Assembly (NCBI RefSeq): GCF_000744655.1
Contig: NZ_JQMJ01000004.1
Span: 3,720,001 to 3,784,000, forward strand
Direction of reading: 5' to 3'
Source of the DNA: Streptacidiphilus rugosus AM-16
GTDB lineage: Bacteria; Actinomycetota; Actinomycetes; Streptomycetales; Streptomycetaceae
Length of the DNA: 64,000 nucleotides
Of this stretch, positions 34,878 to 44,071 are shown piece by piece. The translations under genes and the position numbers were made by a program. Under the pieces are notes generated by a model. That model did not search any database and was not told the DNA's origin. It saw nothing but the letters and a program-made list of their open reading frames with translations. Within the stretch, counting starts at the first letter, position 1; the number at the start of each line of letters is the position of its first letter.

Positions 34878-34941
34878 TTGCGCCAGCCGTATACTTGCCC
34901 CAGCCGGTATTTTCAGCCGCGCCCGAGAGGAGACGGATCCG

Positions 34942-35418
34942 ATGACCGCCACGGACCCCGCGCTGACCGCCCTGGCCAACGGCTGGGGCGCGCTGTCCCT
35001 CCTGCACAGCAAGATCGAGGCGCACATCGAGCGGGCACTGCAGTCGCGGCACGACCTCAGCGTCCGGGAGTACTCGCTGCTCGACGTGCTGAGCCGCCAG
35101 CACGACGGCGAGGGCGGGCACCTGCAGATGAAGCAGGTCGCGGACGCCGTCATGCTGAGCCAGAGCGCGACCACCCGCCTCGTCACCCGGCTGGAGGACC
35201 GTCGGCTGCTGTCCCGGTACCTGTGCCCGACGGACCGCCGCGGCATCTACACCGACGTCAGCGAGGCCGGCCTGGAGCTGCTCGCCGCAGCCAGGCCGAC
35301 CAACGACGCCGCGCTGCGCGAGGCGCTGGACGAGGCGGCCGGCCACCGCGAACTGGCCTCGCTGGTGGCCGCCGTGGAGGCGGTGGCCGCGCCCTCCGCC
35401 CCGGCGCAGGCGCGCTGA
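34942..35418 (+). CDS. MarR-family transcriptional regulator
   Basis: 158 residues with winged helix (LSVREYSLLDVLSRQ, LQMKQVADAVMLSQSATTRLVTRLEDRRLLSRYLCPTDRRGIYTDVS). ATG at 34,942 follows GAGAGGAGA. The 64-bp gap to the FUSC gene contains a direct repeat CCAGCCG(G)TAT at 34,883 and 34,900, a candidate operator. It ends 7 bp from the convergent cellulase gene. Confidence 0.87.
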   Translation: MTATDPALTALANGWGALSLLHSKIEAHIERALQSRHDLSVREYSLLDVLSRQHDGEGGHLQMKQVADAVMLSQSATTRLVTRLEDRRLLSRYLCPTDRRGIYTDVSEAGLELLAAARPTNDAALREALDEAAGHRELASLVAAVEAVAAPSAPAQAR

Positions 35419-35425
35419 GGGCCGG

Positions 35426-37084
35426 TCAGCCGCAGGCGGCGCCGTTGAGCGTGAAGCCGGTGGGCGCGGCGTCACTGGCGGACCAGGTGCCCTGGAAGCC
35501 GAAACTGGTGTCGGCGCCGGGGGCGATGGTCCCGTTGTAGGAGAGGTTGGTGGCGCTGACCTTGGCGCCGCTCTGGGTGACGGCGGCGTTGTAGGGGTTG
35601 GTGATCTTCTGGTCGCCGCCGAAGGTGAAGCCGAGCGTCCAGCCGTTGACGGCCGTGGCGCCGGTGTTCTTGATGTCGACCACCCCGTTGAAGCCGCCGG
35701 CCCATTCGCTCTGCCTGGTGTAGGTCACCTGGCAGCCCGCTCCGGCGCTCGCGCTCGGGGAGGGGCTGGTGCTCGGCGTGCCGCTGGGACCGGAGCTCGC
35801 GCTCGGCGACGGCGATCCGCCGCCGGGCCCGGGGCCGAAGGGGAACTCGACGGTGTTCAGCGCCGCCTGCTTGGGCGCGGAGACCGGGGTCGGGTCGTAG
35901 CCGTTGTCGAGCAGCCCGTAGGCGTCCTCGCCGTTCAGCGCCCAGTAGGTCCAGCTCAGGCCGTTGCCCTTGATGTACGAGACCAGGCTGCTGAACCACT
36001 GCCCCTGCGAGCCCGGCGTGCTGTCGGCCGCGTCGGTGGCCGCGTTCGGCGTGCCGAACTCGCCGACCCAGACCGGCGCGATGTTCTGCTTGGCCAGGTA
36101 GCCCCAGTGCTTGTCCCAGACCGCGTCCAGACCGGCGGGCGTCGTTCCTGAGTTGAACCAGGTCTGGGCGTACTCGTGCGGGCCGTAGTCGTGCGCGGAG
36201 TAGACGACATGGCCCGGCGAGTCGAGGGTGACCGGGTAGGTTCCCGCGCCGTCGAGGTTGCCGCCCCACCAGTCGGTGGAGTAGCCCCCGCTGACGCTCG
36301 CGTCGGGGTAGTTGCTGATGCCCTCGACGAAGACCAGCGCGCCGGGGTCGTCGGCCTCGACCGCGTTGCCCGCGGTCTGCGCGGCCAGCCTCCAGTCGGT
36401 CGCCGGGTCCCCGCTGCCCCAGGTGGCCCCGGCGCTGTAGGCCGTGTAGGCCGGGGTGTGCGGCTCGTTGCGCAGGTCGAAGCCGATCACGGTGGAGTTG
36501 CCCGCGTACCGCTTGGCCATGGTGTTCCAGTCGGCGAGCCAGGCCGAGGCCGGGTAGGCGCCGGTGTACCAGAGCCCGTTCTGCTCGGCGCTGTTGCCCG
36601 CCTCCGAGCGGTGGTCGTCCAGGATGACCTTGAGGTTGTCCTGGCCCGCGTACGCGATGATCCGGTCGAGGATCTGCAGCGAGGTCAGACCCTTGAGATC
36701 GGTGTTGATCGGCCCGCCCTGCCCGTAGTACCCGAGGTTGTTCGGCACCGGGTTCGTCTCGACCATCTGGTTGGAGAAGGGGATGCGGACGGTGTTGTAC
36801 CCGAGGTTCCTCATGTCGTCGATCAGCGCCTTGTAGTCCGCGCTCCACAGGCCGTGGGCGACGGCGTCCGGCGTCTCGAAGCCGTACCAGTTGATCCCCG
36901 CGATCCGCACCGGGTTGCCGGCCGCGTCCAGGATCGTGCTGCCCGACGTGTGCCAGTACCCCTGCCCCACCGCCCCGGCGGCGCGGGCCGAACCGGGGAG
37001 CGCCAGCGCCCCCGCGAGCAGCGCGCCGGCGGCGACGGCGGGAAGGACCGTTCTCATCGAGCGTGGCAGCGTTCGATTGCTCAT
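35426..37084 (-). CDS. Secreted GH5 endoglucanase with C-terminal CBM2
   Basis: 552 residues from ATG 37,084. Signal peptide about 1-36; GH5 catalytic domain about 37-420 with acid/base E207 in GFDLRNEPH and nucleophile E342 in VWVGEFGTP; a Ser/Pro/Thr linker; then a CBM2 (CQVTYTRQSEWAGGFNGVVDIKNTG through the final Cys). It cuts beta-1,4-glucan such as cellulose outside the cell. No CebR box (TGGGAGCGCTCCCA) is visible in the 37,085-37,184 upstream bases. Confidence 0.93.
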   Translation of the reverse strand: MSNRTLPRSMRTVLPAVAAGALLAGALALPGSARAAGAVGQGYWHTSGSTILDAAGNPVRIAGINWYGFETPDAVAHGLWSADYKALIDDMRNLGYNTVRIPFSNQMVETNPVPNNLGYYGQGGPINTDLKGLTSLQILDRIIAYAGQDNLKVILDDHRSEAGNSAEQNGLWYTGAYPASAWLADWNTMAKRYAGNSTVIGFDLRNEPHTPAYTAYSAGATWGSGDPATDWRLAAQTAGNAVEADDPGALVFVEGISNYPDASVSGGYSTDWWGGNLDGAGTYPVTLDSPGHVVYSAHDYGPHEYAQTWFNSGTTPAGLDAVWDKHWGYLAKQNIAPVWVGEFGTPNAATDAADSTPGSQGQWFSSLVSYIKGNGLSWTYWALNGEDAYGLLDNGYDPTPVSAPKQAALNTVEFPFGPGPGGGSPSPSASSGPSGTPSTSPSPSASAGAGCQVTYTRQSEWAGGFNGVVDIKNTGATAVNGWTLGFTFGGDQKITNPYNAAVTQSGAKVSATNLSYNGTIAPGADTSFGFQGTWSASDAAPTGFTLNGAACG

Positions 37085-37184
37085 GCCTCTAGCCCCTTCG
37101 TCCTGGTGGGAGGGTGGGACCGGTCCTATGCCGCCGTGACGCGCATGGTCAACGGACACAGGACCCGGACGCTCCTTGACCTGG

Positions 37185-37376
37185 TCACGGCAATGGCAGC
37201 GGCGAAACTTCCAGCCCGGCCGCCCCGCCTACCGGCTCGCCCTCGTCCGGCTCTCCCGCGTCCGGCTCCGTCCACGAGGGGCAGTTGTACAGGCGGGCCG
37301 CGGCCGGGGCCGCGCGAATGACCGCGGCGACGACGTCGGCCGCGAACGGGCCTTCCCCGGGCGGGGCGCCGGTCAC
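37185..37376 (-). CDS. Possible small protein coupled to the DUF2470 gene
   Basis: 63 codons from a GTG that overlaps the DUF2470 stop as GTGA. The protein (GEGPFAADVVAAVIRAAP, AARLYNCPSWTEPD, then an acidic tail) has no recognised family. The support is the stop-start overlap and ordinary composition; it could be chance in such GC-rich DNA. The rest of the 37,085-37,184 gap shows nothing else. Confidence 0.3.
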   Translation of the reverse strand: MTGAPPGEGPFAADVVAAVIRAAPAAARLYNCPSWTEPDAGEPDEGEPVGGAAGLEVSPLPLP

Positions 37377-38098
37377 GGGCGGGTCGGGGCTCGGTGGCGG
37401 CGGGGACAGGCGTGCGCGTCCGCGAGGAGTTCCTGGATGCGCAGTCCGGCGTCGTCCGGATGGTCCAGCCGGGCACGGAACGGCAGCCGTACGTCCTGCT
37501 GCGTGCGGGCGCGTTCGAGCCGCAGCACGATGCCGTGCCGGTCCAGGCGCAGCGGGTGCACCCGGGCGACGCCGAGCAGCAGTCGGCTGTCGACCAGCCG
37601 GGCCAGCGCGGCGACCGCGTCGAGGTGCCGGTCGACCAGGTGGGACAGCAGCACCGCCTCGCGATCGGCGAGCGGATCCGGCTCGGCTTGCCTCAGCTCG
37701 TCCGGGCCGATCTGCTGCGTCGACCCGTTCTCCGTCAGTTCGGCCGCCGCGCAGCGGAATCCCAACATCGCGGTTCCCGCCGGCCCCAGCTGCTCCGCCG
37801 GGCCCAGCCACCCGCGCAGCGACAGCCGCGCCCGCACCCGGTCGCGCACCGGCGCGGGCGCCACGTCGGTGAAGTCGAGCCCGACCGCCGCTCCCTGACG
37901 GGGCGCCTCCCGCAGCGCGGCGCGCAGCACCCCACCCGGCGGCTCGACCAGCAACAGCCGACCGTTCGCCTCGAAGGCGCGCATCTCCAGGTGCGCGACC
38001 TGGACTCCGACGGCGGTCGCCGTCAGCGAGGTGGCCCCGGCCAGGATCGAGCGGGCGCGCTCGGCCGGTGTGGGTTCCGCGGAACGGGCATGCGACAT
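37373..38098 (-). CDS. DUF2470-domain protein under an iron box
   Basis: 241 residues. The N-terminal part (AERARSILAGATSLTATAVG, LEMRAFEANGRLLLVEPPGG) and middle (AVGLDFTDVAPAPVRDRVRARLSLRGWL) follow the DUF2470/pyridoxamine-phosphate-oxidase-like pattern linked to haem-utilisation (HugZ-like) proteins. A perfect-looking iron box lies 14 bp upstream, so expression should rise in iron starvation through DmdR/IdeR. A haem or iron role is inference. Confidence 0.75.
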   Translation of the reverse strand: MSHARSAEPTPAERARSILAGATSLTATAVGVQVAHLEMRAFEANGRLLLVEPPGGVLRAALREAPRQGAAVGLDFTDVAPAPVRDRVRARLSLRGWLGPAEQLGPAGTAMLGFRCAAAELTENGSTQQIGPDELRQAEPDPLADREAVLLSHLVDRHLDAVAALARLVDSRLLLGVARVHPLRLDRHGIVLRLERARTQQDVRLPFRARLDHPDDAGLRIQELLADAHACPRRHRAPTRP

Positions 38099-38111
38099 GC
38101 GGGCCTCCTGA

Positions 38112-38130
38112 TTAGGTAAGGCTTACCTTA
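38112..38130. promoter_or_regulatory. Iron box (DmdR1/IdeR type)
   Basis: TTAGGTAAGGCTTACCTTA matches the 19-bp DtxR-family consensus TTAGGTTAGGCTAACCTAA at nearly every position. It lies 14-32 bp upstream of the DUF2470 start and between it and the end of the alpha/beta hydrolase gene. Confidence 0.85.
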
Positions 38131-38194
38131 CTAGACCGGAGTCGCCGTAGGAATCACCGACAGGCCGTCAGTCCGCCGCCGGGTCGGGCCTCCC

Positions 38195-38958
38195 TCAGCA
38201 CACCGGACCGACGAGGAAGTCGAGGACGGCGGAGACGAGCTCCGGAGCGGCCGCCGCGCTCCCGTGGTCGCCGGGGACCTGGACCATGCGGGCGGCCGGC
38301 AGCACGGCCACCAGCTCCCGCGCCGAGGCGAGCCGTTCATCCTCGGACCCCATGGCGACCAACGTCGGCACCCGCAGCTCCGGCACCAGGTGTGCGGGGG
38401 TGGGCACGATCGAGTCGAGCACGTGCAGCATCGCGACCGGATCCACTCCGCGGGCCCGGAGGTACTCCTCGGACCGGGCCTCGCGCGAGCCCTCGGGGAA
38501 GGTGCCCGCCCCGGCGAACACGCTCCGCAGGAAGGCCCCGCCCCGCCGCCCACGCCGAGGATCTCCCGCAGCCCCTGACCGGCGATCACCGCGCGGCCGG
38601 GCGTGGCCCCGCGCACCAGCATGCGGGCGGCGATCCTGGCTCCCAGCGAGTAGCCGCCGAGGTCGTACGCGCGCAGTCCGAGGTGGTCGACGAGGGCGAG
38701 TGCGTCGTCGGTGAGCACGTCGCGCGGGTAGGAGGCGGCGTCGTGCGGTCTCGCGCTCGCGCCGTGGCCGCGGAAGTCGGGCATGATCACCCGGTGTCCA
38801 CGCTCGGCGAGCGCCGGAGCGAAACCGGCGTGGAACCACATCTCCGCGTCCGAGGTCAGGCCGTGCAGCAGGAGCAGCGGGCGGCCCTCGCCCAACTCCC
38901 GGTAGACCAGGCGCACTCCGTCGGGGGAAGGGAAGGGGACGACATCGGGAATCACCAT
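38195..38958 (-). pseudogene. Alpha/beta hydrolase, disrupted by a one-base frameshift
   Basis: The N-terminal part (MVIPDVVPF, LLLHGLTSDAEMW, VIMPDFRGHGASARP, nucleophile elbow GGYSLGAR) reads in one frame to about 38,540. The C-terminal part (GAFLRSVFAGAGTFPEG, VPTLVAMGSEDERLASA, VPGDHG with the expected histidine) reads in another. Adding one C to the CCCC run at 38,536-38,539 restores a single 250-residue hydrolase. Both parts look under normal constraint, so either the break is very recent or it is a sequencing error. Substrate unknown. Confidence 0.8.
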
Positions 38959-39065
38959 GCCGGGCACGCTACCCCGCCCTGTGCGAGCTGACGTGTACTC
39001 CGAAAGCAGCACATCACGCCCTGTCGGCCGGGCGGTCGCGCCCGTGCTGGCCCACGCTGGCTTGT

Positions 39066-39857
39066 ATGAAGTCCCGGATCCGTTCGTGCGGGCGCACGCT
39101 CGCCGCCGCTCTCGCGGCCTGCGGCGTCCTCGGCTCCGCGCTCCCCCTGGCCACCCCGGCGTCCGGCGCGACCCGGCAGCGCCTGGTGTTCGCCGCCGAC
39201 TTCCGCCCCGCGGCGCTGGGACGTCAGTGGGGCTGGCAGAGCGGATCGTTCGCCGACTGCAGGACCAACCCCGGCGACCACAAGCTGGACGTCCTCACCC
39301 GCTCGGCGCTCAGGTTCGACGGCGGTTCGCTCACCATCACCGCCTCGCCCCGCGGCGACGGCTCGTGGAACACCGGGCTGATCACGACCGGGGACTCCTG
39401 CTCGACCGGCGGCAGCGGCTTCCAACTGCGCACCGGCGACCTCGTCACGGCGCACCTGAAGTTCCCGGCCGCGACCTCGGGGGCGTGGCCGGCCGTGTGG
39501 TCCTGGCGCGCCGGCGACCACGAGATCGACCTGATGGAATGGCACAGCGCGGCGCCGCACCGGCTCGAGTTCGTCAACCACGCCCGCGGGACCTACACCT
39601 ACTGGTCCTCCTCCGCCGTCCACCCCGGCGCGTCGCTGTGGCTCGGGGTACGGCTGGGAGCCACCCGCGTCACCTGGTACGCCGGAGCCACCCAGAAGAC
39701 GATGAAGGCCGTCTGGCACGACGCACGCGGCGTCGGGTCGGCCTTCCGTGCCTACCCGGCCATCAGCCTCTCGGTCAGCGACGGCGAGATCTACCCGCGC
39801 CCGGCCTCCTCGCGCCCGATCTCGTTCACCGTGTACGACTACCACGTGCTGCGCTGA
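39066..39857 (+). CDS. Secreted GH16-like glucanase/concanavalin-fold protein
   Basis: 263 residues. Signal peptide about 1-35. The catalytic signature E153-I-D-L-M-E158 (ExDxxE) of family 16 sits in a jelly-roll frame (LTITASPRGDGSWNTGLITT, FPAATSGAWPAVWSW). Likely an endo-beta-glucanase or relative acting on extracellular polysaccharide. Terminator hairpin follows at 39,872. Confidence 0.82.
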   Translation: MKSRIRSCGRTLAAALAACGVLGSALPLATPASGATRQRLVFAADFRPAALGRQWGWQSGSFADCRTNPGDHKLDVLTRSALRFDGGSLTITASPRGDGSWNTGLITTGDSCSTGGSGFQLRTGDLVTAHLKFPAATSGAWPAVWSWRAGDHEIDLMEWHSAAPHRLEFVNHARGTYTYWSSSAVHPGASLWLGVRLGATRVTWYAGATQKTMKAVWHDARGVGSAFRAYPAISLSVSDGEIYPRPASSRPISFTVYDYHVLR

Positions 39858-39871
39858 GCGGGAACGCCGAC

Positions 39872-39899
39872 CGGCCGCTCGGACCACGCCGAGCGGCCG
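39872..39899. terminator. Bidirectional hairpin terminator
   Basis: CGGCCGCTCGG pairs perfectly with CCGAGCGGCCG (11-bp stem, 6-base loop) between the convergent GH16-like and phosphoesterase genes. Confidence 0.75.
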
Positions 39900-39920
39900 A
39901 CCGGTGCGGGACCGCCGGGA

Positions 39921-42683
39921 TCAGCCCTCCGTGTCCGAGGACGGGATGTACGCGCCGGGGACGTCGTTCGGAGCGTAGATCCGGCTCTCACCCGGGTACG
40001 GCGTGACCCAGTTGTGGGTCTCGTACCAGGTGAGGTGGTTCATCTGCGCCGGGTTGGCGAAGTCGGGCACCGCGTTGGGCCCGGTGAGCCGCTGCTGCGT
40101 CTTCCACGCGTTCCACAGCGCCACGATCCCCCGCTCCGCCGCCGGGGCCGGCAGCGTGCGCTGCACCAGGGCGGCCTTCGGGTCCTGCGCCGCGGGGACG
40201 TCCACGCCGCAGCTGGGCGGGGTGGAGAGCCCGTCGGTGAGCGAGGTCCGGTTGGGCAGCGCGGTGAACGGCGTGTAGTCCGGCGTCCGGGTGAAGGCCG
40301 CGGTCATCGGCGAGGCCGCGCTGTCCTTCTGGTTCATCGGGTGGATCCCGAGGATCTGCTCGATGGTGCGGACCATGGTGATCTGCGTGTAGTAGTGGTC
40401 GTCCACCACGCCGTGCTGCGCCCAGGGGCTGATGATCTGGATCGGGGCGCGGTGGCCGTCGACGTGGTCGAGGCCCGCCTGGGAGTCGTCCTCGACCACG
40501 AAGATCGCGGAGTCCTTCCAGTAGGGGCTGTGCGAGATCTCGTCCACGATCTTGCCGGTGGCCAGGTCGTTGTCGGCCACCTGGGCGGCGGGGCTCGCCG
40601 GGCCGCCGGTGTGGTCGCTGGAGAGCCAGAACATGTTGAGGTTGGCCGGACCGTTCTTCTGGAAGTCCTGCTTCCAGATCTGGTACCGGTACTGGTCGGG
40701 CACGCTGGTGTCGAACTTCGGGAAGCCGGAGACCGAGACGCTGTTGAGCGAGGGGATCGGCGAGGCCGAGTTCAGCGTGTAGGCCGTGCCCTGGCCGGTC
40801 GCGTCCATGTTCTTGGCGTCGCAGTACAGGTTCTGCCAGCTGGCCGCGGCCGGCTTGGTCAGGAACTGCTGGAACTCGCCGAAGTCCCGCACCGAGTCGC
40901 CCGCCGCCTGCGCGCCGGTCCACAGGAAGCCGCTGGACTGGTGGCCGAGCGCGTCGTCCTCGGTGTCGTAGCTGCGCAGGTACTCGCCCGCCGAGGACTC
41001 GGTGTACTCGGGGTCGTCGGCCTGCATCAGCCAGTTGTGGCCCTCGGCGGAGTTGGTGCCGATGTCGTAGGTGTTGTCGTAGAGGCCGAACTGGTTCGCC
41101 AGCGCGTGCTGGTTCGGCGTCACGTTCTCACCGAACTGGGCCAGCGCCGGGTCGCCGTTGCCCTTGGCGACGTCGCCGAAGACCTGGTCGTAGGTGCGGT
41201 TCTCCTTGACGATCAGGAACACGTGCTTGATCGTCGACGGGTCGCCGAGCCGCGCGGGCACCGGCACCGGCTTGGCCTTGTGCCGGTCCGCCGTCGCGAC
41301 CGCGCCCTGGGTCCAGCCGTTCTGCCGGAAGACCTTGGCGGTCTGCGCGCGGATGACGGAGTCGCCGGGCAGCGTGAAGCGGGTCAGGCTGGAGGTGGTG
41401 TCGTGGGTGTTGTGCGCGCCGCTGCTGTCGGGCCGGAGCGCGTCGACGCCGCGGGTGTTCGAGACGACCACGGTGCCGTGCACGGTGGCGATCTCGGCCG
41501 GGAAGTAGTCCGTCGGCAGCAGCCCGACGAAGCTGACCGGCTCCTGCGGGCGGGTGTAGCGGTACACCGCCACCGCGTCGGCGCGGCCGAGGGAGACCAG
41601 CAGCCGGCCGTCGTCGGTGAGGGTCACTGCGTCGGGCTCGTAGCCGACGGTGGCCTCGGGCCAGGGCTGGGTGGCGATGGTCTGCACGACCTTGTCGCGA
41701 CGGGTGTCGATGACCGACACGTCGTTGGAGGCCGTGTCGGTGACGAAGACGGCGCCCCTGCTCGCGAAGACGGCGGTGGGGTGCAGGCCGACCTCGATCG
41801 TCCCGACGGAGGCGGCCGGGTCGGCCAGGTCGATGACGCTGACCGTGCCGGTCGTCGTCGCACCGGTCGCCGGGTTGGCGGGCACCTGGGTGCCGTAGGA
41901 GTTCAGCGTGGTGTCGCCGGCCTGGGCGGTGCGGCCGCCCTCGTTGCTGACGTAGAGCTTGTGGCCGACCATCGCCATGCCGCGCGGGGCGTTGCCCACC
42001 GCCCAGCTCTGCTCGACGGCCCCGGTCGCCGCGTTGATCGCGACGACCTTGTTCTGGCCGTTGACCGCCGCGTAGACGGTGGAGCCGTCGGCGGAGAACA
42101 CCGCCGCGGACGCCAGCGCGTGCTCGGCGCCGACGGCGGGGATCGTGATCGTGGTCGGGTTGGCCAGGCTGCCGTCCGGGTTCACGGTGAACCGGGTGTA
42201 GCCGTCGGGCTGGCCCAGCCACAGCTGTGTGCCGTCGGGCGAGTAGACCGGCTTCTCCTGGCCCACCGCGCCGGTGGCGATCCGCAGGTCGTCCGCCGCG
42301 TTGGCGCCGACGCGCTGCTGCACCTGACCGGTGCTCAGGTTCACCACGACCAGCGCGGCGTCGCCGTCGGCGACCGAGGCGGCCAGATGACCGCCGTCCG
42401 GGCTGACGGTGGACGCCATGAGCTTGCCGTCGTTGATGACGAGCCTGCTGCCGTAGGGGGCGAGGTACTGGTCGCTGGAGATGACCTCGCCCTTGGCGGT
42501 CACCTGACCGACCTGCTCGGTGCCGAACTGGTGGGTGCCGGCGACGGCGGTACCGGTGGCCAGGGTGGCGGCGGCGATGCACGCCGTCACCAGGGTCGCC
42601 CGGCGCCCGACGCGTCGGCCGAACAGGACGTACTGCTGCTGCTCCGCGACACGCCGGCGGCGCGTTACCTGCATGGAGGTCAT
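39921..42683 (-). CDS. YncE-like beta-propeller / alkaline phosphatase-type phosphoesterase fusion
   Basis: 920 residues. One membrane segment near the N-terminus (about 30-50, after a basic start) suggests a membrane-anchored or exported protein. About 60-420 is a YVTN/YncE-type propeller (GNAPRGMAMVGHKLYVSNEGG, VIDLADPAASVGTIEVGLHPTAV). About 480-900 is a phosphoesterase domain (HVFLIVKENRTYDQVFGD, SAEGHNWLMQADDPEY, AIFVVEDDSQAGLDHVDGHRAPIQIISPWA). The ATG at 42,683 overlaps the ABC permease stop (ATGA), so it is coupled to the transporter. It may hydrolyse phospho-compounds at the cell surface; the transporter link is unexplained. Confidence 0.85.
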   Translation of the reverse strand: MTSMQVTRRRRVAEQQQYVLFGRRVGRRATLVTACIAAATLATGTAVAGTHQFGTEQVGQVTAKGEVISSDQYLAPYGSRLVINDGKLMASTVSPDGGHLAASVADGDAALVVVNLSTGQVQQRVGANAADDLRIATGAVGQEKPVYSPDGTQLWLGQPDGYTRFTVNPDGSLANPTTITIPAVGAEHALASAAVFSADGSTVYAAVNGQNKVVAINAATGAVEQSWAVGNAPRGMAMVGHKLYVSNEGGRTAQAGDTTLNSYGTQVPANPATGATTTGTVSVIDLADPAASVGTIEVGLHPTAVFASRGAVFVTDTASNDVSVIDTRRDKVVQTIATQPWPEATVGYEPDAVTLTDDGRLLVSLGRADAVAVYRYTRPQEPVSFVGLLPTDYFPAEIATVHGTVVVSNTRGVDALRPDSSGAHNTHDTTSSLTRFTLPGDSVIRAQTAKVFRQNGWTQGAVATADRHKAKPVPVPARLGDPSTIKHVFLIVKENRTYDQVFGDVAKGNGDPALAQFGENVTPNQHALANQFGLYDNTYDIGTNSAEGHNWLMQADDPEYTESSAGEYLRSYDTEDDALGHQSSGFLWTGAQAAGDSVRDFGEFQQFLTKPAAASWQNLYCDAKNMDATGQGTAYTLNSASPIPSLNSVSVSGFPKFDTSVPDQYRYQIWKQDFQKNGPANLNMFWLSSDHTGGPASPAAQVADNDLATGKIVDEISHSPYWKDSAIFVVEDDSQAGLDHVDGHRAPIQIISPWAQHGVVDDHYYTQITMVRTIEQILGIHPMNQKDSAASPMTAAFTRTPDYTPFTALPNRTSLTDGLSTPPSCGVDVPAAQDPKAALVQRTLPAPAAERGIVALWNAWKTQQRLTGPNAVPDFANPAQMNHLTWYETHNWVTPYPGESRIYAPNDVPGAYIPSSDTEG

Positions 42684-44071
42684 CCCTTCGGGGAGGTGGA
42701 GAGCAGGTCGACATTGCCGTCGAACTGCCACAGCGGGTTCGGCGCGTCCCCGGTCGGGGTGTGCACCAGGAAGTAGCCGTTCACTTCCTTGGGCCCGTCG
42801 CCGTCGGCCTCGAGGCGGCCGTTCGAGCTGACGTCGAGCTGGTAGACGGCGGTCCCCGGCGCGGCCGCGCCGGGAAGTTCCCAGGTGACGACGCAACGCC
42901 AGTCGTTGCCCGGTCCCACGGGGTCGACCTGTCCGCCGCTGCGGTCGCAGGCCGCGGTGACCTGCAACTGCCGTTCGGTGACGGCGGGGCGGTGGAGCTG
43001 CTCGGTCTGCAGGCGGTAGAGGTGCGCGAAGGCGACGGCCACCGCGCGCTGCACCTTGACCTGGGTGATCCCGGACCCGGTGGAGGGGGTGGCCGCGGCG
43101 ACCGCGCCGAAGGTCAGCGCGAGCAGTCCCGCCAGGGGCAGCGCCGCGACGGTCACCGCTCGGCGTCCGATGCCGTCCTCGGTGGCGTTGGTGAAGTCGC
43201 GTCGCAGGAAGAGCCGCCAGGCCAGGAACGTCGCGGCGAGGGCCCAGACCAGGCTGACCGCCACCGCGACGAGCAGCTGTCCCAGCTGGGCGGGATCGGC
43301 GAAGAGCCCGTTCCAGGCGATGAAGGCGTAGCCCGGCAGGGCCAGCCGCAGCGCGACCGGCAGCGGCAGCATCTGGGCGAGCTGCATCGCGACCGCCACC
43401 AGCGCCGGCAGCAGCAGCCCCATCGGGGAGCGTCCCAGCACGACGGAGCCGAGCAGGCCGATCGCCGCGAGCGCCAGGGTGGGGGCCAGCGCGCAGGCCC
43501 AGGCGAGCAGGACGTCGCCGGCCGCGTCGGACGGTGTCAGCAGATGGCCGTCGAGGCCGACCAGCGGCCGGTCGCCGACCGTCGCGAGCCCGCCGACGGC
43601 GCTGGAGGCCACCAGTCCGCCCACCAGCAGCGTGAGGACGGTGACGCTCGCCAGCGCCTTGGCGGCGAAAACGGTCCGCAGCGACCTGACCGCGACCAGC
43701 AGGTGCCGCCAGGTGCCGAGCCGGTCTTCGGCGGCGAAGACGTCCCCGGCGACCACCGAGGTGAGCAGCGGCAGCGCCCAGGATCCGGCGAAGCCGAGCA
43801 CGACCAGCGGCCCGGCCCAGCCCGTGGCGTGCATCCAGCGCCCGAAGAGGGTGTCGGAGGGGAGGGTGCCCTGCTGGCTGACGGCGGCGACGAAGAGGCC
43901 GGGCACGGTCCAGCAGGCGAGCACCAGCAGCCGGATCCGCCACTGCGAGACGAGCTTGACCAGTTCGAACCGGTAGGCGCGGCGGAGCGGCACGCGCAGC
44001 AGGTCGTCGTCGGCCGGGGCGGCGGCCCCGGCGCCCGCGTGGGCGGGCTCGTCGGTGAGGGTCGCGCTCAT
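42680..44071 (-). CDS. ABC-2 type transporter permease
   Basis: 463 residues from ATG 44,071, overlapping the ATPase stop by 4 bp. Six or more membrane segments in about 45-330. The last ~130 residues are extracytoplasmic-looking and hydrophilic (QVKVQRAVAVAFAHLYRLQTEQ, DWRCVVTWELPG, VYQLDVSSNGRLEADGDGP), an unusual added domain for an ABC-2 permease. It forms the channel for the ATPase at 44,068 and is translationally coupled to the propeller/phosphoesterase. Confidence 0.85.
   Translation of the reverse strand: MSATLTDEPAHAGAGAAAPADDDLLRVPLRRAYRFELVKLVSQWRIRLLVLACWTVPGLFVAAVSQQGTLPSDTLFGRWMHATGWAGPLVVLGFAGSWALPLLTSVVAGDVFAAEDRLGTWRHLLVAVRSLRTVFAAKALASVTVLTLLVGGLVASSAVGGLATVGDRPLVGLDGHLLTPSDAAGDVLLAWACALAPTLALAAIGLLGSVVLGRSPMGLLLPALVAVAMQLAQMLPLPVALRLALPGYAFIAWNGLFADPAQLGQLLVAVAVSLVWALAATFLAWRLFLRRDFTNATEDGIGRRAVTVAALPLAGLLALTFGAVAAATPSTGSGITQVKVQRAVAVAFAHLYRLQTEQLHRPAVTERQLQVTAACDRSGGQVDPVGPGNDWRCVVTWELPGAAAPGTAVYQLDVSSNGRLEADGDGPKEVNGYFLVHTPTGDAPNPLWQFDGNVDLLSTSPKG

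Noticed and set aside
34883-34910. Direct repeat CCAGCCG(G)TAT before the second MarR gene
   Set aside because: Short and imperfect; kept as a note in the MarR entry rather than a separate operator.
36900-37200. CebR box expected for a cellulase gene
   Set aside because: No TGGGAGCGCTCCCA-like palindrome is visible upstream of the GH5 gene.
42684-43943. Possible long N-terminal extension of the propeller/phosphoesterase protein
   Set aside because: The extension overlaps the ABC permease in another frame, is Arg/Ala-rich, and lacks a start; the ATGA overlap at 42,683 explains the true start.
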